Shown: positions 17,856 to 26,137 of the stretch, in pieces
Position numbering within the stretch: the first letter of the stretch is position 1
Layout of the letters: each line of letters starts with the position of its first letter
Source: Pseudooceanicola marinus
GTDB taxonomy: Bacteria > Pseudomonadota > Alphaproteobacteria > Rhodobacterales > Rhodobacteraceae
Direction: 5' to 3'
DNA: 64,000 bases
NCBI RefSeq assembly: GCF_002786295.1
Contig: NZ_PGTC01000018.1
Span: 124,001 to 188,000 of the forward strand
The notes under the pieces: model-generated
What the model saw: only the letters and a program-made list of their open reading frames with translations
What the model was told of the DNA's origin: nothing
The model's database searches: none
Position numbers and translations under genes: made by a program

Positions 17856-19337
17856 ATGCCCCGCCCTGCCACCCGGTCCCTTCTGTCCCGCATCAGCCTG
17901 ACCTACGGCAAGAAGCTCTTCCTTCTGGCCACCCTGCCCCTGATCCTGGCGGTGGCCGCGATCTCGATCCTGGTGCAGGCCCAGTCACGCGAACTGGCGG
18001 AACGGGAGATCGCGGCGCTGGAACGACAGATGATCCTGGCCAAGCAGGCGGAGCTGCGCAACTACGTCGACCAGGCGCGTAATGGGCTGAACCGGGTCTA
18101 CGGCATGGCCGGGCCCGACGACCTGTCGGCACAGGAAACGGTGAAGCAGATCCTGTCGGCGATGATCTATGGCAACGAGGGCTTCTTCTTCGTCTACGAC
18201 TACGACGGCACCAACCTCGTCTCCCCACGCCAGACCGACATGATCGGCGAAAACTGGTGGGACCTGCGCGACGGCAACGGCAAGTATGTGGTGCGCGAGT
18301 TCATCGAGACCGCGCGCGAGGGCACCGGCTATGTCACCCACCTCTGGCCCAAGCCCGACACCGGGGAAGAGGCGCTGATGGTCTCCTACGTGACGGCGTT
18401 GCATTCGTGGAAATGGGCCATGGGCACCGGCGTCTTCATCGACGACGTGCTGGCCACCACAGCCGCCGCCCGGGCCGATGTGGAGGCAAGGGTGCAGCGC
18501 ACCTTCCTTTATATCGGCGCGATCACGGCGGCCGCGCTGGTACTGGTATTTGCCTCCGGCCTCTTGATCAACATCCGCGAACGCCGCCTGGCGGACGCCA
18601 AGCTGACAGCGCTGACCCAGCGGGTCTTCGACGCCCAGGAAGAGGAACGCGGCCGGGTCGCGCGGGAATTGCACGACGGTATCTCGCAGCTCCTCGTCGG
18701 GGTGAAATACGCCCTCGACGCCGCGCGGCGCCGGCTCGATGCCGGGGACGCGCGGGCCGGCGAGCAGCTGGACCGGGGCATGGACGGCCTTTCCGGCGCC
18801 ATCCAGGAGGTGCGCCGGATCTCCCGCGACCTGCGCCCCGGGGTGCTGGACGATCTGGGCCTCGGCCCCGCGCTGAAGGCCCTGGTGGAGGATTTCGGCG
18901 CCCGCACCGGCATCGAGACCGAGTTCACCACCGTCGTCTTCCGAAACCGGCTGCACAATGATGCCAAGATCGGCCTCTACCGCATCGCGCAGGAGGCGCT
19001 GACCAATGTCGAACGCCATTCCGGCGCGACCCGGGTGGAAATGGACCTGCGCGGCCACCGATCGGGCGCCACGCTGAAGATCTACGACAATGGTCACGGC
19101 CTGCCGCATCACGCCGACGAAGCGCGCGGCATGGGCCTGCGCAACATGCAGGAACGGGTCGACCAGATGGGCGGCACCCTGCATATCAGCGGCCAGCGGT
19201 CCGGCCCGGACCACGGCACCCGGATCGAGGTCACCGTGCCCCTGTCCAAGGTGATCGACGCCGCCTCCCCCGATCTCGACGGCCAGGACCGGCCGACGCG
19301 CCCCCAATCGCCCGACGCAACAAAGGACACCGCATGA
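17856..19337 (+). CDS. Cache-domain sensor histidine kinase (NarL/CitB-type partner)
   Basis: Membrane sensor of 493 residues. A membrane segment at about 20-40 is followed by a periplasmic sCache-type domain (about 45-220, with EGFFFVYDYDG and MGTGVFIDDV) and a second membrane segment near 235-250. The HisKA_3 domain has RELHDGISQ with the phosphorylated His, and the HATPase shows NVERHSGA and GMGLRNMQERV. The start is uncertain: an ATG at 17742 adds 38 residues that look non-coding, so 17856 is preferred. It overlaps the regulator gene by four bases and is divergent from dctPQM, so it probably senses an organic acid and controls that transporter. Confidence 0.88.
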   Translation: MPRPATRSLLSRISLTYGKKLFLLATLPLILAVAAISILVQAQSRELAEREIAALERQMILAKQAELRNYVDQARNGLNRVYGMAGPDDLSAQETVKQILSAMIYGNEGFFFVYDYDGTNLVSPRQTDMIGENWWDLRDGNGKYVVREFIETAREGTGYVTHLWPKPDTGEEALMVSYVTALHSWKWAMGTGVFIDDVLATTAAARADVEARVQRTFLYIGAITAAALVLVFASGLLINIRERRLADAKLTALTQRVFDAQEEERGRVARELHDGISQLLVGVKYALDAARRRLDAGDARAGEQLDRGMDGLSGAIQEVRRISRDLRPGVLDDLGLGPALKALVEDFGARTGIETEFTTVVFRNRLHNDAKIGLYRIAQEALTNVERHSGATRVEMDLRGHRSGATLKIYDNGHGLPHHADEARGMGLRNMQERVDQMGGTLHISGQRSGPDHGTRIEVTVPLSKVIDAASPDLDGQDRPTRPQSPDATKDTA

Positions 19338-19990
19338 CCGACACGCCCGAGACACCGCAGATGATCCGCGTCGCCATCGTCGACGACCATCCCATGGTGG
19401 CCGAGGGAATCGAGGCGATCCTCGACAGTTTTCCCGACATCGCCGTGGTGGGCACCTATCGCAACGGCCGGGCGATCATCGACGCGGTGGAGGACGTCCG
19501 GCCCGACGTGATCCTGCTGGATCTCAACATGCCCGAGATGGGCGGGCTGACCGCCTGCGAGATCCTTCTGGAGGAACACCCCTGGCTGAAGATCCTGATC
19601 CTGTCGATGCACGACAGCCCCGAATACATCTCCACCGCGCTGGACCACGGGGCGCTTGGCTACATCCTGAAGGACGTGCCCACGGATGAGATCAAGACGG
19701 CGATCGACATGGTGATGCAGGGCGAACGCTATCTATGCACCGGCGCCCAGGGTTCCCTCGCCCCGCCGCGCGGCGCCGGTCACCTGACCAACCGCGAACA
19801 GACGATCCTGCTGCAACTGGCCCAGGGCAAATCCAATAAAGAAGTCGCCATCGCCCTCGACATCTCCGTGCGCACGGTCGAGACCCATCGCAAGAACCTG
19901 AAGAAGAAGCTGGGGATCTCCTCCACCGCCGGGTTGACCCGCTACGCGATAGAACACGGCGTGCTGCAGGCCCCGGGCAAGAGGTTCTGA
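19334..19990 (+). CDS. NarL/FixJ-type response regulator
   Basis: A 218-residue regulator that starts with the ATG of an ATGA overlap with the kinase gene. The receiver (about 10-130) has the phosphoacceptor Asp in VILLDLNMPEMGG and Lys in YILKDV. The C-terminal LuxR-type helix-turn-helix (about 145-210) has LTNREQTILLQLAQGKSNKEVA and VRTVETHRKNLKKKLG. It is the cognate partner of the Cache kinase and likely acts on the divergent dctP promoter region; this target is inferred from position. Confidence 0.93.
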   Translation: MTDTPETPQMIRVAIVDDHPMVAEGIEAILDSFPDIAVVGTYRNGRAIIDAVEDVRPDVILLDLNMPEMGGLTACEILLEEHPWLKILILSMHDSPEYISTALDHGALGYILKDVPTDEIKTAIDMVMQGERYLCTGAQGSLAPPRGAGHLTNREQTILLQLAQGKSNKEVAIALDISVRTVETHRKNLKKKLGISSTAGLTRYAIEHGVLQAPGKRF

Positions 19991-20041
19991 GGCCCCGGCG
20001 CCGGGTGCCGCGCCGCCCCGGCTCTTCTCTTTGCCGGATGT

Positions 20042-20094
20042 CTCCCGGGGGGAGTCGCTTCGCAGAGACGACAGGGGCAGCGCCCCCGGCCCCG
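20042..20094. repeat. Dispersed intergenic palindromic repeat, copy A
   Basis: CTCCCGGGGGGAGTCGC, then a variable middle, then GGGGCAGCGCCCCCGG. It shares both ends with the copies at 35601, 43211 and 49501. It sits between the regulator gene and the ilv promoter. Confidence 0.65.
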
Positions 20095-20184
20095 CCAGCC
20101 GACCCGCGCAAAGATCACCTTCACTTCGCGCAACTTTCGGAAATAAAATCGGCCCTCCGCGACATTTTTATCCTGGATTAGCCA

Positions 20185-20213
20185 TTGACCTCGCTTCACC
20201 GACCTCCTATTCC
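20185..20213 (+). promoter_or_regulatory. Promoter candidate for the ilvIH leader
   Basis: TTGACC at 20185-20190, a 17-base spacer and TATTCC at 20208-20213. Transcription would start near 20220, about 24 bases before the leader peptide ATG. Confidence 0.6.
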
Positions 20214-20243
20214 TCCTCTCACGACTGAAGGAGCCCTCGGGAC

Positions 20244-20291
20244 ATGACCGCACTAGTAATTATTGTAGGAGCTTGGCGCGTGGGCCGGTGA
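20244..20291 (+). CDS. ilvIH leader peptide (branched-chain attenuation)
   Basis: A 15-codon reading frame, MTALVIIVGAWRVGR then TGA, with five branched-chain residues in a row (Leu-Val-Ile-Ile-Val) and another Val near the end. The Leu and Val codons CTA and GTA are rare in this genome. GAAGGAG lies 11 bases upstream. A terminator hairpin with a T-run follows 30 bases after the stop. Ribosome stalling on these codons when branched-chain aminoacyl-tRNA is scarce would prevent the terminator from forming. This is the classical design and needs no protein regulator. Confidence 0.85.
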   Translation: MTALVIIVGAWRVGR

Positions 20292-20321
20292 AAGCCGGAA
20301 ACCCTATCAGGATCCCATGCG

Positions 20322-20349
20322 CCCCCGGATTGTCCCCCGGGGGTTTTTT
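20322..20349 (+). terminator. Attenuator terminator of ilvIH
   Basis: CCCCCGG at 20322-20328 pairs with CCGGGGG at 20337-20343 and is followed by six T at 20344-20349. It lies between the leader peptide and ilvI, 65 bases before the ilvI ATG. Confidence 0.85.
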
Positions 20350-20414
20350 ATTGTCCGCGGCCTGGCCGCGGTGTGAGGAGAAGCCGCCCCTGCGGCGACA
20401 GACGGAGAAGCAAG

Positions 20415-22169
20415 ATGGCACGTCAGATGAGCGGTGCGAAAATGGTGGTCCAGGCCCTGAGGGATCAGGGTGTGGACACGGTATTCGGCTATCCCGGCGG
20501 GGCCGTCCTGCCGATCTATGACGAGATCTTCCAGCAGAACGACATTCGCCACATCCTGGTGCGTCACGAACAGGCCGCGGTGCATGCCGCCGAAGGCTAT
20601 GCGCGCTCCACCGGCAAGCCGGGCGTGGCCCTGGTGACCTCCGGCCCCGGCGCGACCAACGCCGTGACGGGCCTGACCGACGCGCTGATGGATTCCATCC
20701 CCCTGATCGTCCTGTCGGGCCAGGTCCCCACCTTCATGATCGGAACCGACGGCTTCCAGGAAGCCGACACCGTCGGCATCACCCGCCCCTGCACCAAGCA
20801 TAACTGGCTGGTTCAGGATACCGAGGACCTGCCGCGCCTGCTGCATGCCGCCTTCCATGTCGCCACCTCGGGCCGCCCCGGCCCCGTCCTGGTCGACATC
20901 CCCAAGGACGTGCAGTTCGCCACCGGCACCTACACGCCCAAGCCGAAAGCCTCGGAATTCCGCTACCAGCCGCCCGTGAAGGGCGACATGGAGGAGATCA
21001 CCGAGCTGGTCGCCGCCCTTGAAACCGCCAAGAAGCCCGTCTTCTACACCGGCGGCGGCGTCATCAATTCCGGCCCCGCAGCCAGCCAGCTTCTGCGCGA
21101 GCTGGTGGAAGCCACCGGCGCGCCGATCACCTCGACCCTGATGGGCCTCGGCGCCTACCCGGCCTCCGGCGACAAATGGCTGGGGATGCTCGGCATGCAC
21201 GGCCTTTACGAGGCGAACATGGCGATGCACGACTGCGATCTGATGATCTGTGTCGGCGCCCGCTTCGACGACCGGATCACCGGCCGCACCGATGCCTTCT
21301 CGCCGCATTCTGTGAAGGCCCATATCGACATCGACCCCAGCTCGATCAACAAGATCATCCATGTCGATTTCCCCATCGTCGGCGATGTGGCCCATGTGCT
21401 GGAAGACCTGCTGCGCGTCTGGAAGGCTCGCGGACGCAAGATGGACCGCGAGGCGCTGGCCAAGTGGTGGCAGAGGATCGAGGGCTGGAAGACGAAGAAC
21501 TGTCTTGCCTACAGGAACTCGGAAACGATCATCAAACCCCAGTACGCGCTGGAGCGGCTGGAGGCCCTGACCAAGGGTATGGATCGCTACATCACCACCG
21601 AGGTCGGCCAGCACCAGATGTGGGCCGCGCAGTTCCTGCATTTCGACGATCCCAACCGCTGGATGACCTCCGGCGGCCTGGGCACCATGGGCTACGGCTT
21701 CCCCGCCTCCGTGGGCGTGCAGCAAGCGCATCCGGGCGCGCTGGTCATCAACGTCGCCGGCGAGGCGTCCTGGCTGATGAACATGCAGGAAATGGGCACG
21801 GCCATGCAGTACGGCCTGCCGGTGAAACAGTTCATCCTGAACAACGAACGTCTGGGCATGGTGCGCCAGTGGCAGCAGTTGCTGCACGGCGAACGCTATT
21901 CGTCGAGCTGGTCGGAAAGCCTGCCTGATTTCGTCAAGCTGGCCGAGGCCTTCGGCGCCAAGGGCATCCAATGCTCCGACCCGGCAGACCTCGACGACGC
22001 GATCATGGAGATGATCAATTACGACGGCCCGGTGATCTTCGACTGCCTGGTGGAGAAACACGAGAACTGCTTCCCGATGATCCCGTCGGGCAAGGCGCAT
22101 AACGAGATGCTGCTTGGCGACGCCTCGACCGAAGGCGCCATCCAGGCCGGTGGCGCCGTGCTGGTGTGA
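20415..22169 (+). CDS. ilvI: Acetolactate synthase large subunit
   Basis: Catalyses the first common step of valine, leucine and isoleucine synthesis, joining pyruvate to pyruvate or 2-oxobutyrate with thiamine diphosphate. The 584-residue protein has the N-terminal VFGYPGGAVLPIYD and RHEQAAVHAAEGYARSTG with catalytic Glu, and the C-terminal thiamine region GEASWLMNMQEM. This replaces the more common GDGSF form, as in other alphaproteobacteria. The ATG follows GGAG by six bases. It forms an operon with ilvH and is controlled by the leader upstream. Confidence 0.96.
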   Translation: MARQMSGAKMVVQALRDQGVDTVFGYPGGAVLPIYDEIFQQNDIRHILVRHEQAAVHAAEGYARSTGKPGVALVTSGPGATNAVTGLTDALMDSIPLIVLSGQVPTFMIGTDGFQEADTVGITRPCTKHNWLVQDTEDLPRLLHAAFHVATSGRPGPVLVDIPKDVQFATGTYTPKPKASEFRYQPPVKGDMEEITELVAALETAKKPVFYTGGGVINSGPAASQLLRELVEATGAPITSTLMGLGAYPASGDKWLGMLGMHGLYEANMAMHDCDLMICVGARFDDRITGRTDAFSPHSVKAHIDIDPSSINKIIHVDFPIVGDVAHVLEDLLRVWKARGRKMDREALAKWWQRIEGWKTKNCLAYRNSETIIKPQYALERLEALTKGMDRYITTEVGQHQMWAAQFLHFDDPNRWMTSGGLGTMGYGFPASVGVQQAHPGALVINVAGEASWLMNMQEMGTAMQYGLPVKQFILNNERLGMVRQWQQLLHGERYSSSWSESLPDFVKLAEAFGAKGIQCSDPADLDDAIMEMINYDGPVIFDCLVEKHENCFPMIPSGKAHNEMLLGDASTEGAIQAGGAVLV

Positions 22170-22236
22170 TGAACCGAAGGTAAGGCGGGCCCGCCCCGCC
22201 CTGCCGTCTCAACGGATCCCCTTCGGAGGAAAGAAG

Positions 22237-22800
22237 ATGAACGCTCTGAAACTGAAAAAAGGCTCGACGAGCCATTCCGCCTACAACCTACGTCCCACCT
22301 TCTCGGACACGATCGAGCAGCACACGCTGGCGGTGGTCGTGGACAACGAGGCCGGCGTGCTGGCACGGGTCATCGGCCTGTTCTCGGGTCGCGGCTATAA
22401 CATCGAAAGCCTGACGGTGGCCGAGGTGGATCACACCGGCAAGCGGTCCCGCATCACCATCGTCACCCGCGGTACGCCGCAGGTGATCGAACAGATCAAG
22501 GCCCAACTGGGCCGCATCGTGCCGGTCCACCAGGTCAACGACCTGACCGTCGAAGGCCCCACGGTGGAACGTGAGCTGGCGCTGATCAAGGTTGCAGGCG
22601 ACGGCGACAAGCGGGTCGAGGCGCTGCGCCTGGCGGATATCTTCCGCGCCAAGGTGGTGGATTCCACGCTGTCGAGCTTCACCTTCGAGCTGACCGGCAC
22701 GCCCGACAAGATCGACGCCTTCGCCGAGCTGATGCGCCCCCTGGGCCTGGCTGAGCTGGCCCGTACCGGCGTCGCGGCGCTGTCGCGCGGCGAAGGCTGA
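22237..22800 (+). CDS. ilvH: Acetolactate synthase small (regulatory) subunit
   Basis: The 187-residue regulatory subunit, which gives the holoenzyme full activity and valine feedback. The ACT domain begins at about residue 28 (HTLAVVVDNEAGVLARVIGLFSGRGYNIESLTV) and the C-terminal ALS_ss_C domain follows from about 105 (ERELALIKV). CGGAGGA stands before the ATG. It follows ilvI by 67 bases and is closed by a terminator. Confidence 0.96.
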   Translation: MNALKLKKGSTSHSAYNLRPTFSDTIEQHTLAVVVDNEAGVLARVIGLFSGRGYNIESLTVAEVDHTGKRSRITIVTRGTPQVIEQIKAQLGRIVPVHQVNDLTVEGPTVERELALIKVAGDGDKRVEALRLADIFRAKVVDSTLSSFTFELTGTPDKIDAFAELMRPLGLAELARTGVAALSRGEG

Positions 22801-22848
22801 CGGCGGGGCCTCTGGCCCTGCGCCCCCCGGAACACCCCCTGAAACAGC

Positions 22849-22878
22849 AAAAGCCGCGCGAGGCCCGCGCGGCTTTTC
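22849..22878 (+). terminator. Terminator after ilvIH
   Basis: AAAAGCCGCGCG, loop AGGCC, CGCGCGGCTTTT. Strong stem with A- and T-runs, so it can also stop traffic from the convergent gene. Confidence 0.85.
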
Positions 22879-22923
22879 GTTTGGCAAATTATTGCGCTCG
22901 AGCCCCAAGCGACGCCATACCGC

Positions 22924-23304
22924 TCAGGCGATATGCCCCTTCTGACGCTTTTTAGCATCACGCTGTGCCTTGCCGGGGAATGGCACCACGATCGGGCGCC
23001 CGTTGTCGCTGGGCGGCGTCGGATGCGACCTAGCGCCCGCTTTCGGGCGGATGTCCCCCACTTCGCGCAATTTGCAGGCCAGCGACGGGTAGTGTTCCTC
23101 GGCGACCACGCGCGGGTTCTCCACCAGGCGCATGTCCCCTCGCTCATTCAGCTCGAACTGAAGCAGGTCGCCGGCATCAAGATGCGGCCGCGCTCCCTTG
23201 CTACCCACTGATTCCGCTCGGAAAAACGCCAGATCACCGTGATCCTCGCACCAGACCACCGCCCTGTCGTTCTCGGCTGCACTCCACAGAACTATCCCGA
23301 ACAT
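22924..23304 (-). CDS. Hypothetical protein of the ...VVWCEDHGDLAFF... type
   Basis: A 126-residue protein. The N-terminal half is compact and hydrophobic-patterned (MFGIVLWSAAENDRAVVWC then EDHGDLAFF), suggesting a small beta domain of about 60 residues. The C-terminal half is basic and disordered, ending in a Lys-rich tail. I recognise the N-terminal motif as recurrent in Rhodobacteraceae hypotheticals, without a known role. GGGGAAG precedes the ATG. Cytoplasmic by appearance. Confidence 0.65.
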   Translation of the reverse strand: MFGIVLWSAAENDRAVVWCEDHGDLAFFRAESVGSKGARPHLDAGDLLQFELNERGDMRLVENPRVVAEEHYPSLACKLREVGDIRPKAGARSHPTPPSDNGRPIVVPFPGKAQRDAKKRQKGHIA

Positions 23305-23445
23305 TGGCTTCCCCGTGAATTGAAGACGCGTTTACCCTTGATTCAGGATGAGTGAAAAGCGCGCGCTTTTACATAGGCCTTTCCGTGTCGTGGTGTCTGT
23401 TTTTGTGTCGCATCAATAACAAAATGACGTTATAGAGAAACATAC

Positions 23446-23465
23446 GTGACGTCTTTTCGCGTCAC
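23446..23465. promoter_or_regulatory. Inverted repeat upstream of the XRE regulator
   Basis: GTGACG, 8-base spacer, CGTCAC, 76 bases before the regulator start. It is a possible operator, maybe for autoregulation, in an AT-richer upstream region. Confidence 0.4.
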
Positions 23466-23541
23466 ATCAAGGAAGAAGAAGACACAATCAGTGGAATAAT
23501 GATGGGCAGATGCCATCAACGCGCATCCGGAGAGATAACAA

Positions 23542-24363
23542 GTGGTTAACCTTGGTTTCAAAACCGATCAGTCCGACCTGAAGCCGGTCGAAATCCGCGG
23601 CATCTTCGGTGCGAATCTGCGACAGCTCAGCAGCCAGTACCCGTCCATCGCCGGCCTGTGCCGCGAGCTGGGCATCAACCGGACGCAATACAATCGCTAC
23701 CTCTCCGGAGAGAGCTTCCCGCGTCCGGACGTCCTGCACCGCATCTGCCAGTTCTTCGGCACCGACGCCCGGATCCTGCTGGAACCGGTGAGCGAAGTGA
23801 AGCCGGCCAATCAGGACCTGCTGAGCCACCCCATCATCGCCGAGTACCTGGGCCGGGCCGCCACGCTGGTGGATGAGCAGATGTTTCCGTCGGGCTTCTA
23901 CCGCTTCACCCGTGTCAGCTTCATTGACAGCGAAAAGGCCGTTCTGGGCCTCGTGCATGTCTCGCGCGAGGACGGGTTCACCTTCCTGCGCGGCTTCGAA
24001 GCCCGCGAGGCGATGCGCCAGCAGGGTCTGCCCGACGATCCGCAGACCCGCGAGTTCCGTGGCCTGCTGATGGCTCAGGAACAGGGCGTCGCCGCCCTGG
24101 TGTCGCGCCGGGGTTCGGTGACCTGTTCGTTCAACTTCCTCGCCCGGGTGGCCGCCTTCGACAACAATTTCTGGGAAGGCTACACCACCCGCACCATCCG
24201 CGAGGCGGCCTCGGGGCCGCGCGCGGCCCGTGTCGTCTATGAACATCTCGGCCGCAACACGGCCCAGGTCTTCGCCAGCGCCCGCCAGGCGGGGCTGATC
24301 GACGCGGATCAGATCCCGGCATTTCATCGTCGGCTCCTGCGGCTCAGCGAACCTTTCCGCTGA
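23542..24363 (+). CDS. XRE-family helix-turn-helix regulator
   Basis: A 273-residue protein with an N-terminal helix-turn-helix at about 20-75 (FGANLRQLSSQYPSIAGLCRELGINRTQYNRYLSGESFPRPDVLHRICQFFG region), typical of XRE/Cro proteins. The rest, about 200 residues, is a single soluble domain with no motif I know; it might bind a small ligand. The start is GTG at 23542, with GGAGAG eleven bases upstream. It is flanked by an inverted repeat and converges on an aminotransferase across a shared terminator. Confidence 0.8.
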   Translation: MVNLGFKTDQSDLKPVEIRGIFGANLRQLSSQYPSIAGLCRELGINRTQYNRYLSGESFPRPDVLHRICQFFGTDARILLEPVSEVKPANQDLLSHPIIAEYLGRAATLVDEQMFPSGFYRFTRVSFIDSEKAVLGLVHVSREDGFTFLRGFEAREAMRQQGLPDDPQTREFRGLLMAQEQGVAALVSRRGSVTCSFNFLARVAAFDNNFWEGYTTRTIREAASGPRAARVVYEHLGRNTAQVFASARQAGLIDADQIPAFHRRLLRLSEPFR

Positions 24364-24396
24364 ACGCCGCAAGGTTCCCCACTCACGGTAAACAGG

Positions 24397-24423
24397 AAAG
24401 GGGCGCCCGCCGGGCGCCCCTTT
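24397..24423. terminator. Bidirectional terminator
   Basis: AAAGGGGCGCCCG and CGGGCGCCCCTTT around a short loop, between the convergent XRE and aminotransferase genes. Confidence 0.85.
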
Positions 24424-24442
24424 CATCATTCTGCGGGCCGTT

Positions 24443-25600
24443 TCAATCGACCAGCGCCCCGCGACGGGCCATGAATTTCTCCAGCCGCAGCAGGCCCTCC
24501 TCGATATCCTCGGTGGCGCCCGCGTAAGAGAAGCGCAGTGTGCGCAGCCCGCGCGCCTTGTCGAAATCAAGCCCCGGCGTCACGGCAACCCCGGCCTCTT
24601 CCAGGATCTCCCGCGCGAAGGCGCGCGAGTCCTCGGTCAGCCCGCTGACATCGGCATAGATGTAGAAGCCACCATCGGGCGGGGCGATGTGACCAAAGCC
24701 CGCCTTCGGCAGGCCTTTCAGCAGCAGGGCGCGATTGCGTGCATAGACCGCACGGCTTTCCTCCAGTTCGTCCATCGCCTCCAGCGCGCCGCAGGCGACA
24801 ACCTGGCTGGCCGTGGGGGCACAGATGAACATGTGCTGGGCCAGCCGCTCGACCCGGCGCACGTGATCCTCGGGCACCACCATCCAGCCGACGCGCCATC
24901 CAGTCATGCTGAAATACTTGGAGAAGGAGTTGATGACATAGGTGTCGTCGGTGATCTCCAGCGCGGTATGGGCGCGCTCCTCGTAGTGCAGACCGTGGTA
25001 GATCTCGTCCGAGATCAGGGCGGTGCCCTCGGCCTGGGTCGCCTCGACCAGCTCCGTCAGCGCCGGCTTGGACAGCATGGTGCCCGACGGGTTGCCCGGA
25101 GAGGCGACCATCAGACCGTCCAGGCCCACGCCACGGATGTCCTCCGGCGCGGGCTGGAACCGCCGCGCCTCGGCGGTTTCAAGGACCACCGGTTCCAGGT
25201 CCATGGCCTTCAGAATCTGAAGATAGGACGGGTAGCCCGGCGCGCCGATCCCCACCCGGTCCCCGGCGTCGAAAAGCGATGCAAAACTGAGCAGGAAGCC
25301 GGCGGAGGATCCGGAGGTGACGATCACCCGTTCCGGGTCCAGGTCGACCCCGTACCAGCGATCGTAGAGCTTCGCGATGCCCTCACGCAGCTCCGGCAGG
25401 CCGACGGTCAGGGAATAGCCCAGCGACTCCGTCTCCAACGCCCTGGACAGCTTGTCGCGTGCTGCCTTCGGCGCTGGTGTCCCGGGTTGGCCGACCTCCA
25501 TGTGAATGATCTGGCGTCCCTCGGCCTCCAGTTCGGCCGCACGGGTCATCACGTCCATCACGATGAAGGCATCAACCTCTCCGCGGGTTGAAACTCGCAT
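24443..25600 (-). CDS. PLP-dependent class I/II aminotransferase
   Basis: A cytoplasmic aminotransferase of fold type I, 385 residues. Catalytic residues are visible: Asn170 (SPGNPSGT), Asp198 and Tyr201 (ISDEIYHGL), the Schiff-base Lys228 (NSFSKYFSMTGWR) and Arg236. The substrate cannot be fixed; the branch resembles aspartate/aromatic-type enzymes of Rhodobacteraceae. The start is placed at 25600, because GGAG is six bases before this ATG but touches the alternative ATG at 25606. Confidence 0.9.
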   Translation of the reverse strand: MRVSTRGEVDAFIVMDVMTRAAELEAEGRQIIHMEVGQPGTPAPKAARDKLSRALETESLGYSLTVGLPELREGIAKLYDRWYGVDLDPERVIVTSGSSAGFLLSFASLFDAGDRVGIGAPGYPSYLQILKAMDLEPVVLETAEARRFQPAPEDIRGVGLDGLMVASPGNPSGTMLSKPALTELVEATQAEGTALISDEIYHGLHYEERAHTALEITDDTYVINSFSKYFSMTGWRVGWMVVPEDHVRRVERLAQHMFICAPTASQVVACGALEAMDELEESRAVYARNRALLLKGLPKAGFGHIAPPDGGFYIYADVSGLTEDSRAFAREILEEAGVAVTPGLDFDKARGLRTLRFSYAGATEDIEEGLLRLEKFMARRGALVD

Positions 25601-26137
25601 GAGCATCTCCGATGATTGTTGCAGATGTCATGGTTTCAACAGGCGCGTGGCGCAAGGTCAAGGAAGGGGGGGCCATATTGGCCCCGAAAGGGGGGCGTTA
25701 AATGGTGCACCTGCGCACAGTTTTTGCAGTTCGCCTGATTTTTCCCGCTGCACCTGCACAGGACTTGATCCATTCGCGTCACCCTGAGGGTCAAAAGCGC
25801 CATCGGCGCGGAACCAGCCCGGACAGCCCTCGGCCCGCCACGCCCCTGCGTCCCACACCTCGCCAACCTGCCACCGCTCGCCCGAAAGACGCGCGTCTGT
25901 CCGGTCGCCCGGCCCCGGCCCCGGCCCCTGTGCCGCAGGGGCGCCCACCTTGGCAAGGCCGGCGGGATGTGTTGAATGCCATGAGGGAGGCGGAGAGACG
26001 ACCCCGCCCCCGACCCGTCACCGCCGCCTGCGTGCGGCTTCCCCTGGGCCGCGCCGCACCGGCGCAGGTCTTCCGCGTCCCGCCGCCCGCCCATCGGGTG
26101 GCCCGAAACGGCCGACAGGCCCGATGAAAGATCCCAG
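25601..26137. other. Intergenic region without a supported gene
   Basis: 537 bases between divergent genes. Reading frames here are proline- and arginine-rich and look like noise. On the minus strand TTGACC at 25661-25656 is a possible -35 for the aminotransferase. GGGGCCA-TAT-TGGCCCC at 25669-25685 is a short perfect hairpin. The similar strings TGCACCTGCGCACAG and TGCACCTGCACAGG occur about 50 bases apart near 25700-25760. I see nothing else. Confidence 0.5.

Noticed and set aside
25702-26127. Plus-strand frame of 141 codons before the DsbA-like gene
   Set aside because: Composition is dominated by Pro, Arg and Ala as expected from GC-rich non-coding DNA; no start signal and no motif.
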